Source: Arthrobacter sp. Soil762 (GTDB lineage Bacteria; Actinomycetota; Actinomycetes; Actinomycetales; Micrococcaceae). Taken from it: DNA of 64,000 bases. Positions 61,068-64,000 of the stretch are shown here, piece by piece. A model generated the notes under the pieces. The model was given only the letters and a program-made list of their open reading frames with translations. It had not been told where the DNA came from and did no database searches. Within the stretch, counting starts at the first letter, position 1; each line of letters begins with the position of its first letter. The DNA lies in NCBI RefSeq assembly GCF_001428335.1, contig NZ_LMSG01000021.1, positions 62,001 to 126,000 of the forward strand. The letters run 5' to 3'. The position numbers were made by a program, and so were the translations under genes.

Positions 61068-64000
61068 GGATCCGGCTGACACTCCGCCGGGACCCGGCGG
61101 AAACCAAGGACCTGGCCGTCACCGTCGACGGTCTGGCCACGGTGGCGGATATCGCCACCCAGCTGTGGGTCGCGGACCCCGACCGCAAGGGATCACCGGC
61201 ACCGGAAAACCTTTCGCTCCGCATCGACGAGGCCTTTGTAGGCGGCGGCATGCGCGGCAGCGTCCTGACCCGCGCGGACAACCTGTTGGAATCGGGCCTG
61301 CGGCCGGGGTCCGTGGTGTCCCTGACCGAGGTCAGCGAACTCTTCAACGCACCCGGCGCCAACCGCGGACCCGCGGCGGCCACCCTGCGGATCCTTTCCG
61401 GGCCCGACGTCGGCCAGGAATTTTCGCTGCCCTCCGGCACCAGCTACATCGGGCGGGACAGGGACGTGGACATCCGGCTCACGGACCCGCTGACCTCCAA
61501 ACGCCACGCCCGCATCACCGTGGGCGAGAGCGTGGAGATCGTGGATACGAACTCCGCCAACGGCCTCCTGATGGACGGTCTTCCGGTCACCCGGGCCACC
61601 CTGAACTCCTCGGACACGGTGACGCTGGGGGAGACCACCGTGACCGTGGTGCCGCTGGGCCGCAACCAAGCGGCAGCACCGACGTCGCCCCTTGTCGATT
61701 TCAACCGCTCCCCGCGGGTCGTTCCGCGCTTTGAGGCGCCCAAGCGCGTGCCCCCCGCCGGACCCAAGCGTCCGGACCACCAGCCGTTCCCGTACATCAT
61801 GCTGATGGCGCCGCTGCTGATGGGCGGCATCATGTTCGCGGTCACGCGGAACATCCTGTCGGTGGTGTTCATGATGATGATGCCGCTGTTCATTGTGGGT
61901 CACTATGTGGACCACAAGATGCAGACCAGGCGCCAGCAGAAGGAACAGCTCAAACAGTTCCGGGAGTCCATGGCGGCGTTCCGGCAGGACATCACCGAAC
62001 TGCAGCACGTGGAACGCGCGGTCCGCCTGCAGGAAGCGCCGTCCGTCAGCGACACCGTGGATTCCATCTACAAACTCGGTCCGCTGCTGTGGACACACCG
62101 CCCCGAGCACACCGGGTTCCTGGGCCTGCGGTTCGGGCTCGGCACCGGTACGTCACGCATCCTGTTCGAGGAACCCAACAGCAACGACACCGAAGCTGAA
62201 TTCATGCGCGAGATCCAGGACTGCCTGAAGCAGTTCAGGGACATCGAGGGTGTCCCGGTGGTCTCCCAGCTGCGCAGCGCCGGGTCCTTCGGCGTGGCTG
62301 GGGCCCGGGGCCTGGTTGACGACGTTGCCCGCGGCATGGTCCTGCAGTTTGTGGGGCTGCATTCGCCCGCGGAGGCCGTGGTGACAGCCATAACGTCGGC
62401 GCAGTCCCGGCAGCGCTGGGACTGGCTGCAGTGGCTGCCCCACGTGGGCTCCGGCCACAGCCCCCTCAACGGCGACCATCTCGCCGCCGGTTCAGCCAGC
62501 GGGTCATCCCTCGTGGCCAGGCTCGAGGACCTGCTTGACGCACGGGAAGCCATGGCAAAGCGCTCCACCCCCGAACACCGCGGATCCGTGGACCCTGCCA
62601 AGGACGAGATCCCGGCTCCGGTGCTGCCGGCGGTCCTGGTCATCGTCGAGGACGACGCTCCGGTGGACCGGGGCAGGCTGACCCGCCTCGCCGAGCGCGG
62701 GCCGGACTCCGGCGTCCACGTGATGTGGGTGGCCACCGACATCCAGGCACTCCCGGCCGCCTGCCGGGACTTTATGGTGGTGGACGGCGAAAACGGCACC
62801 ACCACAGGGCAGGTACGGCTGGGACGGCACACGTACCCCGTGAGCTGCGAAAGCCTTGACTCCGACCTGGCCGCGCAGCTGGCCCGGATGCTGGCGCCCG
62901 TGGTGGACGTTGGCAAGCCGGTCAGCGACGACTCCGACCTGCCGCGTGCGGTGTCCTACGCCACCCTGATCGGCAAGGACTTCCTGGACAACCCGCAGGC
63001 CGTGGCGGAGCGCTGGGTGGAGAACAATTCAGTCCACGCCTCGGCGGTCCCCAACCGGAAGGACAAAGGTACCCTCCGGGCCCTGGTGGGTTCCAAGGGC
63101 ATCGAGCCGCTTTACCTGGACCTGAAAAACGAGGGCCCGCACGCGCTGGTGGGCGGCACCACCGGCGCCGGCAAATCGGAGTTCCTGCAGTCCTGGGTCA
63201 TGGGCATGGCCGCGGCTTACAGCCCGGACCGGGTGAGCTTCCTGTTTGTGGATTACAAGGGCGGCGCGGCCTTTGCCGATTGCCTCAGCCTGCCCCACAC
63301 CGTGGGCCTGGTCACCGACCTGTCCCAGCACCTGGTCCGCCGCGCCCTGACCTCCCTCCGTGCGGAGCTGCACTACCGCGAGCATCTGCTCAACCGCAAG
63401 AAGGCCAAGGATCTGCTCGGGCTCCAGCGCGAGGCCGACCCGGAGGCGCCGCCGTACCTGATCATCGTTGTGGACGAATTCGCGGCGCTCGCCACCGAGG
63501 TCCCCGAATTTGTGGACGGCGTGGTGGACGTTGCCGCCCGTGGCCGGTCCCTGGGCCTGCACCTGATCCTGGCCACACAGCGTCCCGCCGGCGTCATCAA
63601 GGACAGCCTGCGCGCCAACACCAACCTCCGGGTTGCCCTGCGCATGGCGGACGAGGACGATGCCACCGACATCCTCGGCGTGCCTGATGCGGCATACTTT
63701 GACCCGTCCGTCCCGGGCCGCGGCGCCGCCAAGACCGGGCCCGGGCGGATCCAGGGGTTCCAGACCGGATATGCCGGCGGCTGGACTACCGAGAAGCCCC
63801 AGCGTCCGCAGATCGACATCGTGGAAATGGCCTTCGGGTCGGGGCCCAGCTGGGAGGCGCCCGCCCCCGAGAAGCCCGTCACGGAAGCTCCGGCCGGCCC
63901 CAACGACATCGCCAGGATGACCACCAACATCGTCCGGGCCGCGGAATCGCTGGCCATCCGGCCACCGCGCAAACCGTGGCTGGACGAGCTGGCCAAGACG
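61064..64000 (+). CDS. FtsK/EssC-type secretion ATPase with N-terminal FHA, 3' end missing
   Basis: The frame is open for 979 codons to the window edge. Order: a ubiquitin-like N-terminus (about 1-90, MRIRLTLRRDPAETKDLAVT), an FHA domain (about 105-185, YIGRDRDVDIRL and SKRHARI), two membrane helices (about 243-285), a spacer domain, and an FtsK/SpoIIIE ATPase domain with Walker A GGTTGAGKS (697-705, Lys704) and Walker B IIVVDE (Asp804, Glu805), then ARGRSLGLHLILATQRP. This is the layout of type VII secretion motors (EccC/EssC), which normally carry two or three ATPase domains; the others would lie beyond the edge. ATGA overlap with the previous gene. Confidence 0.92.
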   Translation, partial: MRIRLTLRRDPAETKDLAVTVDGLATVADIATQLWVADPDRKGSPAPENLSLRIDEAFVGGGMRGSVLTRADNLLESGLRPGSVVSLTEVSELFNAPGANRGPAAATLRILSGPDVGQEFSLPSGTSYIGRDRDVDIRLTDPLTSKRHARITVGESVEIVDTNSANGLLMDGLPVTRATLNSSDTVTLGETTVTVVPLGRNQAAAPTSPLVDFNRSPRVVPRFEAPKRVPPAGPKRPDHQPFPYIMLMAPLLMGGIMFAVTRNILSVVFMMMMPLFIVGHYVDHKMQTRRQQKEQLKQFRESMAAFRQDITELQHVERAVRLQEAPSVSDTVDSIYKLGPLLWTHRPEHTGFLGLRFGLGTGTSRILFEEPNSNDTEAEFMREIQDCLKQFRDIEGVPVVSQLRSAGSFGVAGARGLVDDVARGMVLQFVGLHSPAEAVVTAITSAQSRQRWDWLQWLPHVGSGHSPLNGDHLAAGSASGSSLVARLEDLLDAREAMAKRSTPEHRGSVDPAKDEIPAPVLPAVLVIVEDDAPVDRGRLTRLAERGPDSGVHVMWVATDIQALPAACRDFMVVDGENGTTTGQVRLGRHTYPVSCESLDSDLAAQLARMLAPVVDVGKPVSDDSDLPRAVSYATLIGKDFLDNPQAVAERWVENNSVHASAVPNRKDKGTLRALVGSKGIEPLYLDLKNEGPHALVGGTTGAGKSEFLQSWVMGMAAAYSPDRVSFLFVDYKGGAAFADCLSLPHTVGLVTDLSQHLVRRALTSLRAELHYREHLLNRKKAKDLLGLQREADPEAPPYLIIVVDEFAALATEVPEFVDGVVDVAARGRSLGLHLILATQRPAGVIKDSLRANTNLRVALRMADEDDATDILGVPDAAYFDPSVPGRGAAKTGPGRIQGFQTGYAGGWTTEKPQRPQIDIVEMAFGSGPSWEAPAPEKPVTEAPAGPNDIARMTTNIVRAAESLAIRPPRKPWLDELAKT

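Overview
The window is high-GC actinobacterial DNA, most probably from a Micrococcaceae member of the Arthrobacter/Pseudarthrobacter type. The reasons are the codon use, the many GTG and TTG starts, TAnnnT promoters placed directly at start codons, an acyl-CoA carboxylase block (accA3, accD5, accE, maf, birA) of actinobacterial type, and assimilatory nitrate/nitrite genes preceded by GlnR-like boxes. The species cannot be fixed from this sequence alone. No rRNA, tRNA, CRISPR array, transposase or phage gene was seen.

Layout. 1-5.3 kb: the 5' part of an NAD(P)-dependent epimerase-like gene, divergent mfd, a membrane hydrolase-family gene, then a strong two-way terminator. 5.1-12.8 kb: a small membrane protein and deoC, then the first nitrogen block on the minus strand: a FAD reductase, a HemD-like winged-helix regulator (NnaR type), the siroheme methyltransferase cobA, nirB, and divergent nirD. 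12.8-18.6 kb: a phosphosugar mutase, an Rrf2 regulator, purine nucleoside phosphorylase, LpdA, a PspC peptide and an unknown protein. 18.6-25.6 kb: the second nitrogen block (flavoprotein subunit, nitrate reductase nasA and transporter narK, packed almost without gaps) and a divergent MHS-family transporter. 25.7-29.7 kb: a glutamine amidotransferase-like protein, a SnoaL-like protein, accA3 and maf. 29.8-37.3 kb: an MMPL exporter with its TetR regulator, a small secreted protein, a dicarboxylate/glutamate symporter and a DUF885 metallopeptidase. 37.3-42.9 kb: accE and accD5, a divergent SDR, birA, a PH-domain membrane protein and a class III adenylate cyclase.

43.2-64.0 kb is the most unusual part. 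It is a long plus-strand operon: a 2041-residue membrane-anchored Ig/FN3 repeat protein, MoxR ATPase, DUF58 protein, a transglutaminase-fold membrane protein whose catalytic Cys position is Asp, a zinc-ribbon/RDD/FHA protein, a PP2C phosphatase, a zinc-ribbon/FHA protein, a membrane Ser/Thr kinase, an FHA-like/winged-helix-like protein, and an FHA-bearing FtsK/EssC-type ATPase cut by the window end. Most junctions are 4-bp start/stop overlaps. It resembles the PFNA gene cluster (kinase, FN3, AAA ATPase, DUF58, transglutaminase) described in bifidobacteria, extended with four FHA or FHA-like proteins and a type VII-secretion-like motor.

How the genes work together. NarK imports nitrate, NasA with its flavoprotein partner reduces it to nitrite, and NirBD reduces nitrite to ammonium using siroheme made with CobA; GlnR-like boxes and the NnaR-type protein suggest nitrogen control. 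BirA would biotinylate AccA3, which works with AccD5 and AccE; two matching palindromes upstream of accA3 and accD5 suggest a shared regulator. The large operon looks like a kinase/phosphatase/FHA signalling circuit attached to an envelope structure and a secretion motor.
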